Source: Candidatus Gastranaerophilales bacterium (GTDB lineage: Bacteria > Cyanobacteriota > Vampirovibrionia > Gastranaerophilales > Gastranaerophilaceae). From it: DNA of 35,847 nucleotides. This document shows positions 15,391 to 23,967 of the stretch, piece by piece. Within the stretch, counting starts at the first letter, position 1; each line of letters starts with the position of its first letter. Where the stretch lies: contig CANQMP010000019.1 in NCBI GenBank assembly GCA_947624975.1, positions 1 to 35,847 on the forward strand. Reading direction: 5' to 3'. The position numbers and the translations under genes were made by a program. The notes below the pieces were generated by a model. The model searched no databases and was not told the origin of the DNA. It saw nothing but the letters and a program-made list of their open reading frames with translations.

Positions 15391-16212
15391 ATGAAAAAAA
15401 GTATGAAATTTATTGCGGAAAAAATTCGGATGTTTGGAGAAACGTCCTTGTGCAAGAACCCACCCCAGCCCTACCTTGAAAAGGGAGGGAGCAATAAACC
15501 ACCCCTAGCCCCGATGAATCGACCTTCGTGCGGGAGAGGGAGCTGTTGTGTGAGCGAAAGCGAGCTACAAATGCGGGTGAGGGGTAATTCTCATTACAAA
15601 CCTGAAAAAGCTGCTTTCACTTTAGCCGAAGTTCTTATCACTCTTGCAGTAATCGGCATCGTTGCAGCACTAACAATACCACCGCTAATCCAAAGTTATA
15701 AAAAACAAGTCGCAAGCACACGTTTAAAAAAGTTTTACAGCACCATGGAGCAGGCTATAAAGTTGTCCGAAATTGACAACGGTCCTATTAAAAATTGGAA
15801 AAAAGAGAAAGCTGGATCCGCAAAAGACGGAGAACATGCTAGGGAATTTTATACCTCCTATATAAAACCATACTTACGTGTTACCGATGAAGATTTTGAT
15901 GGTAATATAGTTTACTTATCTGACGGTTCAACTTTCGGCCTGCGAAATGGTGATTGTATTGATTTAGATTATGATATAAACGGCAGGAAATCCCCTAACA
16001 TATATGGCAAAGATATTTTTATTTTTTTAATATGTGTTTCAGATAATATATGGGGTTTTAGTAACAACCAACCGTTAAAACCATATGCATATAGAGATGT
16101 TATCTTACGAGAAAAACTGTTGGAACTATGCAAGAGTAGTGCTCGTTACTGTTCCGGATTGTTAATGTATGACAACTTCGAGTTTAAGGACGATTATCCG
16201 TATAAACTCTAA
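15391..16212 (+). CDS. Type IV pilin-like protein with repeat-derived long leader, cassette 2
   Basis: 273 residues. Strong Shine-Dalgarno AAGGAGG precedes the ATG at 15391. The pilin helix [20 protein letters not shown] begins at residue 76, so the leader would be 75 residues against 6-16 in the other cassettes. Residues about 22-66 are translated from a C/G-rich repeat (positions 15457-15585) related to the intergenic element at 217-457, which has stayed in frame. An internal ATG (15571, residue 61) would restore a 15-residue leader but lacks a good ribosome site. The mature part keeps [20 protein letters not shown], paired Cys and DYPYKL. Its stop overlaps the dnaJ-like stop by four bases. 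Confidence 0.85.
   Translation: MKKSMKFIAEKIRMFGETSLCKNPPQPYLEKGGSNKPPLAPMNRPSCGRGSCCVSESELQMRVRGNSHYKPEKAAFTLAEVLITLAVIGIVAALTIPPLIQSYKKQVASTRLKKFYSTMEQAIKLSEIDNGPIKNWKKEKAGSAKDGEHAREFYTSYIKPYLRVTDEDFDGNIVYLSDGSTFGLRNGDCIDLDYDINGRKSPNIYGKDIFIFLICVSDNIWGFSNNQPLKPYAYRDVILREKLLELCKSSARYCSGLLMYDNFEFKDDYPYKL
15457..15585. repeat. C/G-rich repeat of the 217-457 family, inside the pilin gene
   Basis: Shares phrases with the element at 217-457: CCCACCCCAGCCCT, CCACCCCTAGCCCC, GGGAGAGGG, and GGGTGAGGGG (reverse complement of CCCCTCACCC). The 19-bp end repeats are not present here. It lies between the pilin start codon and the pilin helix. Confidence 0.65.
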
Positions 16213-17219
16213 AATTCCGCGAGTTTTTTGTACAGCTCGATTTGTTTATCCGTCAAATCTTTCGGGATAACGATTTTTATCTTTGCGTTAAGATTTCCGT
16301 ATCCGCCGCCTTTTTGGGGAAGCCCCAGTCCTTTCAGCCTTAAAGCTTGTCCCGATGAAGTTCTTGGCGGAATTTTTATCCCGATTTTACCGTGCAAAGT
16401 TTCAATATCTTTTTTAGTACCCAAAACAGCCTCGGGAGGCGTAATTTCAACCTCTTTGGTTAAATCCGAACCGTCTATTTCATATTCAGAATCTTTGAAA
16501 TGAATTACAAGGTACAAATCGCCTTTTCTGCCGTAAGCATCGGTTTGTCCTTCGCCTTTCACACGGACTTTTTTGCCTTCCGTGACATCAGGTGGCAATT
16601 TGACCTTAATCGTTTTGAGTTCCGTTTTAATCCCCGTTCCGCCGCAATTTGAGCAGTAACCGCCGTTTGGCGGACATTGAGTACAACGCTCCATGTTATT
16701 ATATTTTACTGTAACGGGTTTTCTGTCAAAAACGTCTTTTGCCGTAACATTAAGGGTTTTTGTAATATCCAAATCCTCACTTGGTGGCTCTTGACGGCGT
16801 TTGCGTGAAGTCTGCGAAGTTCTGCCAAAATCAAATCCGCCGAAACTTTGAGCATTTCCGCCCATCATATCGCCGAAAAGCGAACTGAAAAAGTCGGAAA
16901 ATCCGCCCAAATCCTGACCGTTAAAACTGTAGCTTTGATAATTTCCGCCGCCAAACCCGAAATTTTCAAATCCGGGAGGCGGTGTGTAACTTTGTCCGCC
17001 CTGCCAATTTGAACCCAAACTGTCGTATCTTTGGCGTTTTTGCTTGTCACCCAAAACCTCATAAGCTTCATTTATATCTTTAAACTTACTTTCCGCTTCT
17101 TTGGTTTTATTCACATCGGGATGATATTTGCGGGCAAGTTTTCGGTAAGCCGACTTAATCTCAGCTTCCGTCGCTCCTCGTTTTAAACCCAATATCTCGT
17201 AATAGTCTTTGTATTCCAT
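16209..17219 (-). CDS. DnaJ-family co-chaperone with a reduced zinc region
   Basis: 336 residues. J domain at 1-68 (HPD at 33-35, activates DnaK ATPase). A Gly/Phe-rich region covers about 75-140. Two DnaJ C-terminal beta domains fall at about 160-335. Full DnaJ has four CxxCxGxG repeats; here one short segment, [18 protein letters not shown], supplies two CxxC pairs, enough for a single zinc site. This sits between DnaJ and CbpA types. No dnaK or grpE is adjacent. Shine-Dalgarno AGGAG. Its stop overlaps the convergent pilin stop. Confidence 0.88.
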   Translation of the reverse strand: MEYKDYYEILGLKRGATEAEIKSAYRKLARKYHPDVNKTKEAESKFKDINEAYEVLGDKQKRQRYDSLGSNWQGGQSYTPPPGFENFGFGGGNYQSYSFNGQDLGGFSDFFSSLFGDMMGGNAQSFGGFDFGRTSQTSRKRRQEPPSEDLDITKTLNVTAKDVFDRKPVTVKYNNMERCTQCPPNGGYCSNCGGTGIKTELKTIKVKLPPDVTEGKKVRVKGEGQTDAYGRKGDLYLVIHFKDSEYEIDGSDLTKEVEITPPEAVLGTKKDIETLHGKIGIKIPPRTSSGQALRLKGLGLPQKGGGYGNLNAKIKIVIPKDLTDKQIELYKKLAEF

Positions 17220-17287
17220 AATAATCTCCTATTATTATGATAATATAAAATTTTTGTAATAACGGAATTATTAATTATTTTTTAACT

Positions 17288-17509
17288 TTATACATCAAAA
17301 TTAAAAAGTAAATATATATCCAAATTCAATGCCTTAGCGAGCCTTCCTATAGTTTGGAGAGTAATATTTCTGCGTCCTGTTTCGATATCGCTGATATAAT
17401 GTGCGGCAACAGAGAGTTTATTTGCAAGCTGTTCTTGCGTAAATCCGCGTTTTAATCTCCAATATTTTAATTTCACGCCGAAAGCAATTTGTAATTCCTT
17501 TTCATTCAT
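17288..17509 (-). CDS. Small XRE regulator paired with pilin cassette 3
   Basis: 73 residues, one clean Cro/C1-type helix-turn-helix (FGVKLKYWRLKRGFTQEQLA, HYISDIETGRRN) with the ending ALNLDIYLLFNFD shared by other cassette regulators. AGGA nine bases upstream is a modest ribosome site. Divergent from the pilin gene at 17600; it also reads toward the dnaJ-like gene 68 bases downstream. Likely local repressor. Confidence 0.87.
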   Translation of the reverse strand: MNEKELQIAFGVKLKYWRLKRGFTQEQLANKLSVAAHYISDIETGRRNITLQTIGRLAKALNLDIYLLFNFDV

Positions 17510-17549
17510 ACATTTATCCTAATAACAATTTGATATTAAATAAATAATA

Positions 17550-17578
17550 TTGACAAATACAATTTTGTATACTAAAAT
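17550..17578 (+). promoter_or_regulatory. Promoter and imperfect palindrome, pilin cassette 3
   Basis: TTGACA (17550-17555), 17-bp spacer, TAAAAT (17573-17578). The spacer end and -10 form ATTTT-N7-AAAAT (17562-17578), containing GTATAC, and a second GTATA...TATAC pair overlaps it (17567-17582). Confidence 0.65.
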
Positions 17579-17599
17579 ATACATAAAAAGGAGAATTGC

Positions 17600-18322
17600 A
17601 TGAAACAAGAATTTATTAATACAAATTCACACATCCGCCAAAAGCATTTTGCGTTCACACTCGCGGAAGTTTTGATTACACTTGCGGTAATCGGCATCGT
17701 TGCAGCACTCACCATGCCGACACTTGTAGAGAATTATAAGAAAAAAGAGTATTCTACAAGATTAAAAAAATTCTATTCCATGATGTCGCAGGCGATAAAA
17801 TTATCCGAAATCGACAACGGCCCGAGCGGACAATGGATAATACCTACTGCAATAACAGATAATGAAGGAAATGAAGATTTTGAAAAAGGATATGATAATG
17901 CTTTAAGTTTTTTTAATACTTATTTCAAGCCTTATATGAATATTGTCAGTACAGAAAAAGTTAGTAAAGAGCAAGTTGGAGGAGATAAATCTAAACCGTG
18001 TCTTCGTGTTTCACTTAACGACGGTTCTGTTTTTTATCTATCAACAGGAAACTGTGCAGATATTGACTTTGACGTTAACGGAGTAAAGCCGCCTAATGAA
18101 ACAGGCAGAGATATTTATAAATTTGTGTTCTGTTCTAATGCCGAAAATAGTATTAGGAATACTTTCTCTAAAAAAGAAAATCAAAATTTCAGTGTATATT
18201 GTCACCAGATTACCAACCGTGATGAGGCATTGGAAAGTTGTACAAAGGCTTCGTACAGATGCCCATGCCTGCTTCAATATGACAATTTTGAGTTTAAGGA
18301 TGACTACCCGTATAAACTTTAA
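17600..18322 (+). CDS. Type IV pilin-like protein, cassette 3
   Basis: 240 residues. Leader of 18 residues ending HFA, then [40 protein letters not shown] and NGPSGQW follow, then a variable middle, DVNGVKPPNETGRD, several cysteines (CSNAEN, ESCTKASYRCPC) and DYPYKL at the end. It is nearly identical to cassette 2 across the helix and the last 15 residues but unlike it in the middle, as expected for a surface-exposed variable domain. Strong ribosome site AAGGAG. Convergent with the end of the ribosomal protein block. Confidence 0.92.
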   Translation: MKQEFINTNSHIRQKHFAFTLAEVLITLAVIGIVAALTMPTLVENYKKKEYSTRLKKFYSMMSQAIKLSEIDNGPSGQWIIPTAITDNEGNEDFEKGYDNALSFFNTYFKPYMNIVSTEKVSKEQVGGDKSKPCLRVSLNDGSVFYLSTGNCADIDFDVNGVKPPNETGRDIYKFVFCSNAENSIRNTFSKKENQNFSVYCHQITNRDEALESCTKASYRCPCLLQYDNFEFKDDYPYKL

Positions 18323-18331
18323 TAAATAACA

Positions 18332-18362
18332 TTTTCCCTCACCCGCAAACGGTGAGGGAAAA
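18332..18362. terminator. Hairpin between pilin 3 and rplR
   Basis: TTTTCCCTCACC / GGTGAGGGAAAA with a seven-base loop. The T and A ends give a bidirectional terminator-like shape between two convergent genes. The stem phrase CCCTCACC resembles the C/G-rich repeat family. Confidence 0.6.
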
Positions 18363-18390
18363 TATTGTCATTTCAGTTGCAGCTTGTGAA

Positions 18391-18759
18391 TTAAAACATC
18401 AAGCCTGCTTCTCTGGCTGCATCAGCAAGAGCCGCAACACGACCGTGATATAAAAATCCTCCACGGTCAAATACAACACATTCAATGCCTGCTTTTTTAG
18501 CTTTTTGTGCGATAGCTTCGCCGACTGCCTTTGCCGCATCAATGTTTCCGCCATGCGTCAATTTGCTTTTCAGCTCTTTATCGTTTGATGATGCAGATGC
18601 CAAAGTTACATGGTTGTCATCATCAATTAATTGAGCATAAATGTGTTTTGTACTTCTGTAAACTGCCAATCTCGGAAATTCAGCCGTTCCTGCCAGTTTA
18701 GTTCTTATTGTTCTGTGTCTTTTTTGTACTCTGGGTTTTCTTGATTCTTGTTTAATCAT
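18391..18759 (-). CDS. rplR: 50S ribosomal protein L18
   Basis: 122 residues, full length. [35 protein letters not shown] and a [20 protein letters not shown] ending are diagnostic. It binds 5S rRNA with L5. It is the last gene of the block in this direction: the usual followers rpsE, rpmD, rplO and secY are absent, and the strand flips into pilin cassette 3. Confidence 0.97.
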   Translation of the reverse strand: MIKQESRKPRVQKRHRTIRTKLAGTAEFPRLAVYRSTKHIYAQLIDDDNHVTLASASSNDKELKSKLTHGGNIDAAKAVGEAIAQKAKKAGIECVVFDRGGFLYHGRVAALADAAREAGLMF

Positions 18760-18822
18760 TTTATTTTTCCTTTCTGCCCAAACCTTCTTGACATTTTCAA
18801 GGGTTTATGCGGGCTTTATTTA

Positions 18823-19362
18823 TTATTTTTTACCGGCTTTACCTGCTTTGCGTCTGATATGTTCGCCTTCATATCTGATACCTTTGCCTTTGTAAACTTC
18901 AGGCGGGCGTTTTGCCCTGATGAAAGCTGCGATATCGCCGACTGTTTGCTTGTTTGAACCTTTTACGGTAATTTTCGTGTTAGCTTCAACCGTAATTGTA
19001 ATGCCTGCGGGCGGTTCAACGATTACGGGGTGAGAATAACCCAATGCGAGATTCAAGTTTTTGCCTTCCATATTTGCACGGTAGCCGACACCTTGAATTT
19101 CAAGCTGTTTTACAAAGCCTTCTTTAACACCGTGAATGGCATTTGCAACAAGCGTTCTGAACAAACCGTAAAGTGCGTCGGTTTCTCTTGTTTCACCGAC
19201 TTTTGACATAACAACATGGTTGTCTTGCATTTTTACGGAGATTTCGGGACGAACTTCAACGGTTTCAGTGCCTAAAGGACCTTTTGCCGTAACGGTTTGT
19301 CCGTTAATCGTAACTTCAACTCCTTGCGGAATTTCTATAGGTTTTTTACCAATACGTGACAT
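18823..19362 (-). CDS. rplF: 50S ribosomal protein L6
   Basis: 179 residues from the ATG at 19362 (MSRIGKKPIEIPQGVEV), which has AAGGAG upstream; a longer reading from 19398 is not supported. It has the two-fold repeated L6 domain and the C-terminal signature around RAKRPPEVYKGKGIRYEGE. It lies near the sarcin-ricin loop in the large subunit. Follows rpsH after 83 bases. Confidence 0.97.
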   Translation of the reverse strand: MSRIGKKPIEIPQGVEVTINGQTVTAKGPLGTETVEVRPEISVKMQDNHVVMSKVGETRETDALYGLFRTLVANAIHGVKEGFVKQLEIQGVGYRANMEGKNLNLALGYSHPVIVEPPAGITITVEANTKITVKGSNKQTVGDIAAFIRAKRPPEVYKGKGIRYEGEHIRRKAGKAGKK

Positions 19363-19445
19363 TTTAGTTTTCTCCTTATGGTATAACTGTGTACGCAAAA
19401 CCCGATTTTTCTACCAATTATATCAGGTTTTTAATTTGCAAAAAA

Positions 19446-19844
19446 TTAGTAAACGTAGCAGAGAACTTCGCCGCCTACATTTTCTTTGCGTGCTTTTCTG
19501 TCTGTTAAAAGACCTTTGCTTGTGGAAACAATCGCAATACCCATACCGCCTAAAACTTTAGGAAGATTTTTAGCCTTGCTGTAGTTTCTCAAACCGGGTT
19601 TTGAAACTCTTTCTAATCTTGTAATAACGGGTTTGTTTTTCGCGTCATATTTAAGAGTGATTTCCAAAACCTTGAAGTTTCCTGAATCTTTCACGCTGTA
19701 TTCCGTAATAAAACCTTCTTCTTTCAACAATTTAGCGAGTTGAACTTTCAATTTTGATGAAGGCATTTCAACGGACGGGTGTGAAACCAACTGTGCGTTT
19801 CTGATTCTTGTTAGCATATCTGCTATAGGATCTGTCATTGACAT
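19446..19844 (-). CDS. rpsH: 30S ribosomal protein S8
   Basis: 132 residues, [20 protein letters not shown] to the [20 protein letters not shown] end; the core 16S rRNA-binding protein of the platform. In E. coli S8 also represses its own operon. Here it is the first gene of a separate transcript with its own promoter (19981-20009) and a 130-base structured leader, after a 389-base break from rpsN. Confidence 0.97.
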   Translation of the reverse strand: MSMTDPIADMLTRIRNAQLVSHPSVEMPSSKLKVQLAKLLKEEGFITEYSVKDSGNFKVLEITLKYDAKNKPVITRLERVSKPGLRNYSKAKNLPKVLGGMGIAIVSTSKGLLTDRKARKENVGGEVLCYVY

Positions 19845-19859
19845 AATTTTTCCCTTTCA

Positions 19860-19974
19860 TAGACTTACCTTCACAGTTAGAAGGCAGTATCTTAACTATT
19901 ACACCGCTTATCGGACTAACGTTGCCACTCGGGAGAATTTGTCCCCTTGGCTTGCCCCGACAGTTCGGAACTGT
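19860..19974 (-). promoter_or_regulatory. Structured 5' leader of rpsH (candidate regulatory RNA)
   Basis: Reading the transcript from about 19974: hairpin ACAGTT-ccg-AACTGT (19960-19974); long pair CGGG...CCCG (closing near 19930-19956); hairpin GCGGTGT-N10-ATACTGC (19884-19907) with loop AATAGTTAAG; hairpin CCTTC-TAACTGT-GAAGG (19868-19884). The two last loops contain AGTTA and TAACT, which can kiss. TAACTGT can also pair with the first ACAGTT, giving an alternative fold. GC content is well above the surrounding spacer. It could be an r-protein autoregulation site (S8) or an unrecognised riboswitch; no known class fits fully. Confidence 0.5.
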
Positions 19975-19980
19975 ATCTCT

Positions 19981-20009
19981 ATACTATATTAAATAAATTT
20001 TAAAATCAA
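19981..20009 (-). promoter_or_regulatory. Promoter of the rpsH-rplF-rplR transcript
   Basis: Minus strand TTGATT (20004-20009), 17-bp spacer, TAGTAT (19981-19986). The start would be near 19974, at the first base of the leader hairpin. Confidence 0.65.
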
Positions 20010-20033
20010 GAGTAATGTAAATTTTCTGCAATA

Positions 20034-20058
20034 AAAACAGTCCGTTTAGGGCTGTTTT
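20034..20058 (-). terminator. Terminator hairpin, proximal of three after rpsN
   Basis: AAAACAGTCC / GGGCTGTTTT, ten pairs with one G-U, loop of five. On the minus strand it ends in CTGTTTTT. Confidence 0.7.
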
Positions 20059-20087
20059 GTCAAAATCTTTTTTCATTAAGGTAAAAA

Positions 20088-20135
20088 AATTCCGGTAAGT
20101 AATCCTCATTCGGCGTTTTAGTGCCTTACCGAATT
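20088..20135. other. Large hairpin in the rpsN-rpsH gap
   Basis: AATTC-c-GGTAAG (20088-20099) pairs with CTTACCGAATT (20125-20135) around a 25-base loop; one bulged C. It lies between two terminators. Role unknown. Confidence 0.45.
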
Positions 20136-20150
20136 AGTATTGGTAAACTG

Positions 20151-20176
20151 AAAAAGACCCCTAATGAGGTCTTTTT
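20151..20176 (-). terminator. Terminator after rpsN
   Basis: AAAAAGACC / GGTCTTTTT with an eight-base loop (20151-20176), extended by further T on the right and preceded by A on the left; works in both directions. It lies 58 bases past the rpsN stop. Confidence 0.8.
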
Positions 20177-20233
20177 TTATAATATTACACAAAGTACTTT
20201 GTAAATTAATACAAAAACCTCAGCGTATAGAGC

Positions 20234-20440
20234 TTACCAGCTTGCTTTTGTGACACCCGGAAGTAATCCTTCATGAGCCATCTTTCTCAAACAAATTCTG
20301 CAAAGACCGAAATCTCTGTGAAATCCGTGAGGACGACCGCATATACTGCATCTGTTATGAAGTCTTACCGACGGGTATTTGCCTGCTGCCGCAAGCTGTC
20401 TTCTTTTTTCTTCTTTGTTTATCATCGCTTTTTTAGCCAT
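20234..20440 (-). CDS. rpsN: 30S ribosomal protein S14, zinc-binding type
   Basis: 68 residues, short S14 with two CxxC pairs: [20 protein letters not shown]. This is the zinc (C+) form with the usual [16 protein letters not shown] ending. It is the last gene of the S10-S14 transcript; terminators follow. Confidence 0.96.
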   Translation of the reverse strand: MAKKAMINKEEKRRQLAAAGKYPSVRLHNRCSICGRPHGFHRDFGLCRICLRKMAHEGLLPGVTKASW

Positions 20441-20466
20441 GAATTTCTCCTTTATTTTTGTTGTTT

Positions 20467-21027
20467 CTATTTATTAAGTCCTTTGAAAGGCATTCCGAGT
20501 AATCTCAACAATTCTCTTGCCTCATCGTCTGTTTCAGCAGTCGTGATAACCGATACGTTCATACCTTTTACCAAATCAACTTCTTCATAAGTAATCTCAG
20601 GGAACAAAGCCTGCTCCTTTAAACCGAGCGTGTAATTTCCACGTCCGTCAAAACTTTTCGGCGAAACACCTCTGAAGTCACGAATACGGGGAAGAACTAC
20701 ACAAATAAGCTTTTGCAAAAAGTCATACATTCTCTCGCCGCGAAGTGTAACCATTGCACCAACAGGCATTCCTTCTCTTAATTTGTAAGATGCGATCGAT
20801 TTTTTTGCCTTCGTAATTACACATTTTTGACCTGCAATTTTTGTTAATTGACCTTCAATTACTTCTGCTATCTTTGAGTTGTGTGAAGCTTCGCCAACAC
20901 CCATGTTCAAAACAATCTTGTGAAGTTTCGGAACTTGATTGATGTTCTTGTAGCCGAATTTTTCTTTTAATGCAGGAATGACTTCTTCCTGATATCTTGT
21001 CTTTAAGCTTTTAGTTTTTGTTGCCAT
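20467..21027 (-). CDS. rplE: 50S ribosomal protein L5
   Basis: 186 residues, full length: [47 protein letters not shown] and a [15 protein letters not shown] ending. It binds 5S rRNA and the P-site tRNA. 28 bases after rplX, 26 before rpsN. Confidence 0.97.
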   Translation of the reverse strand: MATKTKSLKTRYQEEVIPALKEKFGYKNINQVPKLHKIVLNMGVGEASHNSKIAEVIEGQLTKIAGQKCVITKAKKSIASYKLREGMPVGAMVTLRGERMYDFLQKLICVVLPRIRDFRGVSPKSFDGRGNYTLGLKEQALFPEITYEEVDLVKGMNVSVITTAETDDEARELLRLLGMPFKGLNK

Positions 21028-21055
21028 TTTCGTTTTTCCTTAATTCTGCGATGCC

Positions 21056-21397
21056 TTATAATTTAGCATCTAATTGTTCACCACATTTTTTACAAACACG
21101 AACCTTTTTGCCGTCAACGACTGCGTGTTTGATCCTTGTCGGTTTTTCGCAAGCAGGGCAGATAACCATTACGTTTGAAGCGTCAACCGCCGCTTCAACC
21201 TTGATTAAACCGCCTTGAATGCCGGCCATCGGCTGAGGTTTTTGTGCTTTTGTAACCATATTCAAGCCTTCAACCACAACAGTACCGTCTGAAGGATTTA
21301 CTTTTTTGACGTTACCGTCTTTTCCTTTATCTTTGCCTGCTATAATCATTACTCTGTCAGTATTTTTTACATGCAAGCTTTTCTTTTTGTCTGCCAT
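21056..21397 (-). CDS. rplX: 50S ribosomal protein L24
   Basis: 113 residues from the ATG at 21397 (MADKKKSLHVKNTDRVMIIA), where GGAGAAA is well placed; the upstream ATG at 21412 has no such site. KOW motif (VMIIAGKDKGKDGNVKKV) and a C-terminal zinc-ribbon-like pair of CxxC (CPACEKP, CKKCGEQ). Assembly-initiating large-subunit protein. Confidence 0.96.
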   Translation of the reverse strand: MADKKKSLHVKNTDRVMIIAGKDKGKDGNVKKVNPSDGTVVVEGLNMVTKAQKPQPMAGIQGGLIKVEAAVDASNVMVICPACEKPTRIKHAVVDGKKVRVCKKCGEQLDAKL

Positions 21398-21424
21398 TTT
21401 TATTTTCTCCATTTTTTATCGGAA

Positions 21425-21438
21425 CCGATAATTATCGG
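21425..21438. other. 14-bp perfect palindrome in the rplN-rplX gap
   Basis: CCGATAATTATCGG. It could form a hairpin in the transcript just upstream of rplX; possible processing or translation-control site. Confidence 0.35.
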
Positions 21439-21466
21439 CCCTCCTTGATATCTACAGGATAAAATC

Positions 21467-21835
21467 CTATATTACTTCCGGAGCAAGAGATACGATTTTC
21501 ATATAACCTTTATCTCTCAACTCACGTGCAACCGGCCCGAAAACACGAGTTCCGCGAGGGTTGCCGTCTTTGTTAATAATTACTGCTGCGTTTTCATCAA
21601 ATCTGATAACCGATCCGTCGTTACGTTTGATATCAGCTTTTGTTCTGACTACAACAGCTCTTACAACTTCTGATTTTTTTACGGGCATATTCGGGTTAGC
21701 ATCTTTTACTGCCGCAACGATTTCGTCACCTACAGCAGCAAATTTTTTGTTTGAGCTGCCCATTACACGGATGCACAAAAGTTCTTTTGCACCTGTGTTA
21801 TCTGCCACTTCTAATCTTGTTTCTTGTTGTATCAT
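21467..21835 (-). CDS. rplN: 50S ribosomal protein L14
   Basis: 122 residues, full length: [20 protein letters not shown], then [12 protein letters not shown] and the [20 protein letters not shown] ending. Sits at the inter-subunit interface. 61 bases after rpsQ. Confidence 0.97.
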   Translation of the reverse strand: MIQQETRLEVADNTGAKELLCIRVMGSSNKKFAAVGDEIVAAVKDANPNMPVKKSEVVRAVVVRTKADIKRNDGSVIRFDENAAVIINKDGNPRGTRVFGPVARELRDKGYMKIVSLAPEVI

Positions 21836-21896
21836 TTTTCTGTTCCTTTATTGAATACTTACATTTGACAGCGCATTATTTTTGATAATGATGTCA

Positions 21897-22142
21897 CTAT
21901 TTAGCTTTTTCAACTATTTCGGCGAGTTTCCAGCGTTTGTCACCTGAAATCGGTCTTGATTCCACAATTCTAACCACATCGCCTTCGCTGCACACATTGC
22001 CTTCATCGTGTGCTTTGTAGTTTTTGTTTGATTCTATAATTTTTTTGTATTTCGGGTGCGGTTCGTAGTCTGCTACTTTTACAACAATGGTTTTATCCAT
22101 TTTGCTACTTATCACTACACCTTGTTTTTCTTTTTTTGGCAT
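21897..22142 (-). CDS. rpsQ: 30S ribosomal protein S17
   Basis: 81 residues: KQGVVISSKMDKTIVVKVAD, HPKYKKII and HDEGNVCSEGDVVRI are the OB-fold signature. Binds 16S rRNA early in assembly. 38 bases after rpmC. Confidence 0.96.
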   Translation of the reverse strand: MPKKEKQGVVISSKMDKTIVVKVADYEPHPKYKKIIESNKNYKAHDEGNVCSEGDVVRIVESRPISGDKRWKLAEIVEKAK

Positions 22143-22180
22143 TTATATTTCTCCTTTGTTGTCGTTTGCCGACCGGGGCA

Positions 22181-22372
22181 TTAAGCCTCTGTTTTTTGGT
22201 TTAAGACAGTTTTTGCTTGAGCTATAAGTTTTTTGGTTTTGGAAATCAATGCTGTATTTTCCAATTTGTGAGTGGAAAGCTGTAATTTGTAGTTGAACAA
22301 ATCTTTTTTCCAGTCAACTATAGCATTTTGCAATTCTTCTGCCGTTTTTTCACGCATTTCTTGTAATTTCAT
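22181..22372 (-). CDS. rpmC: 50S ribosomal protein L29
   Basis: 63 residues, two-helix protein: EMREKTAEELQNAIVDWKKD, then LFNYKLQLSTHKLENTALI. It lies at the polypeptide exit tunnel and with L23 helps dock trigger factor and SRP. Confidence 0.95.
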   Translation of the reverse strand: MKLQEMREKTAEELQNAIVDWKKDLFNYKLQLSTHKLENTALISKTKKLIAQAKTVLNQKTEA

Positions 22373-22401
22373 TTTTACGTTTCCTTATAAGCTTTAAGCT
22401 T

Positions 22402-22812
22402 TTACTTTGATTTTTCTACTACTTTTACCTTGATAGGCAATTTTTGAGCCGCCAATTCCAAAGCATGAACCGCAACACTTCTGTCGAAGTAATCAAGTTC
22501 AAAGAGAATTCTGTTGGGTTTAACAACTGCGACCCAGTATTCCAAATTACCTTTACCTGAACCCATACGAGTTTCAGCAGGTTTTGCCGTAATCGGTTTA
22601 TCGGGGAAAATTTTAATCCAGACATTACCGCCACGTTTAATTTCACGAGTCATTGCACGACGTGCAGCCTCGATTTGTCTGCTGGTAATCCAACCGGGTT
22701 CGACAGCCTGAAGTGCATATCCGCCGAATTCCAATTTAGTTCCTCTGGTTTCAGTGCCTTTCATTCTGCCTTTCATCATTTTACGGTATTTAGTTTTTTT
22801 AGGCTGTAACAT
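22402..22812 (-). CDS. rplP: 50S ribosomal protein L16
   Basis: 136 residues, full length: [19 protein letters not shown] start, [20 protein letters not shown] and [20 protein letters not shown]. It shapes the A-site tRNA contact. Neighbours rpsC and rpmC are the standard order. Confidence 0.97.
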   Translation of the reverse strand: MLQPKKTKYRKMMKGRMKGTETRGTKLEFGGYALQAVEPGWITSRQIEAARRAMTREIKRGGNVWIKIFPDKPITAKPAETRMGSGKGNLEYWVAVVKPNRILFELDYFDRSVAVHALELAAQKLPIKVKVVEKSK

Positions 22813-22842
22813 TTTTATTTACTCCAATTTCTTTTTAATTTA

Positions 22843-23571
22843 CTATTCGGCAGTTTCTACTGCTCTGCGTCTTGGGCGTCTGCCGCCGACTTTTTCAGAA
22901 CCTTCTTTGCCTTTTGCTTTTATGTTCTGGTCTGCTTTTTCACCAGGCATTAAATCGCCTTTGAAAATCCAAACCTTAACACCGATTTTACCCATAATAG
23001 TATCGGCTTCGGTAAATCCGTAATCTACGTCTGCTCTTAAAGTTTGCAGAGGGATTCTGCCTTCTTTAGCCCATTCGGAACGTGCTATTTCAGCGCCGCC
23101 CAAACGTCCTGATACCATTACTTTAATACCTTGAGCACCTGCTCTCATTGTACGCTGCATAGCCTGTTTCATCGCACGTCTGAAAGCGATACGTTTTTCA
23201 AGCTGTTGTGCGATAGATTCGGCTACAAGCTGAGCATCAGCGTCAATTCTTGCAACTTCAACGACATTGATGACAACTGTTTTTCCGATGTATTTTGAAA
23301 CATCTTTTTTCAAATCATCAATACCTTGACCGCCACGTCCGACAACGATACCGGGTTTTGCAGTTACAACGGTAACGGTTATGTTTTGAGCCTTCCTTGA
23401 AATCAATATTTTTGATACTCCGGCTGCATAGAGTTTTTTCTTAATAAATTTTCTGATTTTTGCATCTTCTGCAACGAATGAGCCATAATCCTTAACCTTA
23501 GCAAACCATGTGCTTACCCAGGGTTGAATTATACCGATTCTAAATCCTTTTGGATGTGTTTTTTGTCCCAT
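22843..23571 (-). CDS. rpsC: 30S ribosomal protein S3
   Basis: 242 residues. Start [20 protein letters not shown] motif around [17 protein letters not shown]-terminal [20 protein letters not shown] and [20 protein letters not shown]. The tail past residue about 215 is basic and rich in Lys/Arg, somewhat extended. Part of the mRNA entry channel. Confidence 0.97.
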   Translation of the reverse strand: MGQKTHPKGFRIGIIQPWVSTWFAKVKDYGSFVAEDAKIRKFIKKKLYAAGVSKILISRKAQNITVTVVTAKPGIVVGRGGQGIDDLKKDVSKYIGKTVVINVVEVARIDADAQLVAESIAQQLEKRIAFRRAMKQAMQRTMRAGAQGIKVMVSGRLGGAEIARSEWAKEGRIPLQTLRADVDYGFTEADTIMGKIGVKVWIFKGDLMPGEKADQNIKAKGKEGSEKVGGRRPRRRAVETAE

Positions 23572-23595
23572 TTTATTTACCTTTTGTTACTACTA

Positions 23596-23931
23596 CTACT
23601 TTATATCGCTTACTTTCAAAGTAAGATGAGAAGTGCGTTTCAGTCTTTTATACATACGACCTTGAGCCCTTGCTCTTGCTCTTTTGTAAGTTACGCTTTC
23701 ATCTGCAAAGATTTCGGAAACCTTCAAAGATTCCGCACTTACGCCGAATTTTTCCTGTGCATTTGCAACAGCAGCTTTCAAGTTCTTTTCAACCACTCTT
23801 GCTGCGAAATAAGGCATAAAACGTAACATATCTTGAGCTTCAACGACAGATTTTCCTCTGACTTCGTTGATTACTCTGCGAAGTTTTCTTGCTGTCATTT
23901 TAATATCAGTTTGTCTTGATTTAGCTTCCAT
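23596..23931 (-). CDS. rplV: 50S ribosomal protein L22
   Basis: 111 residues: MTARKLRRVINEVRGKSVVE near residue 12, then a KVSEIFADESVTYKRARARA hairpin and the RTSHLTLKV end. Lines the exit tunnel. The first 11 residues are a short extension. Confidence 0.96.
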   Translation of the reverse strand: MEAKSRQTDIKMTARKLRRVINEVRGKSVVEAQDMLRFMPYFAARVVEKNLKAAVANAQEKFGVSAESLKVSEIFADESVTYKRARARAQGRMYKRLKRTSHLTLKVSDIK

Positions 23932-23967
23932 TGTTTTTTCCCTTTTGTTTTTTCTACTTTTTTTGCT

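Noticed and set aside
19868-19917. tRNA-like piece (D-loop-like TAATAGTTAAGATA and TTCTAA anticodon-like loop)
   Set aside because: No T arm and no acceptor pairing; the anticodon stem does not close. Not a tRNA gene.
19860-19974. Resemblance of the rpsH leader to the cobalamin riboswitch core (CGGTGTAAT, ACTGCC, AACTGTGA phrases)
   Set aside because: The P4 pairing and the conserved 3' box are missing, and a cobalamin switch before rpsH would make little sense. Kept only as an unclassified structured leader.
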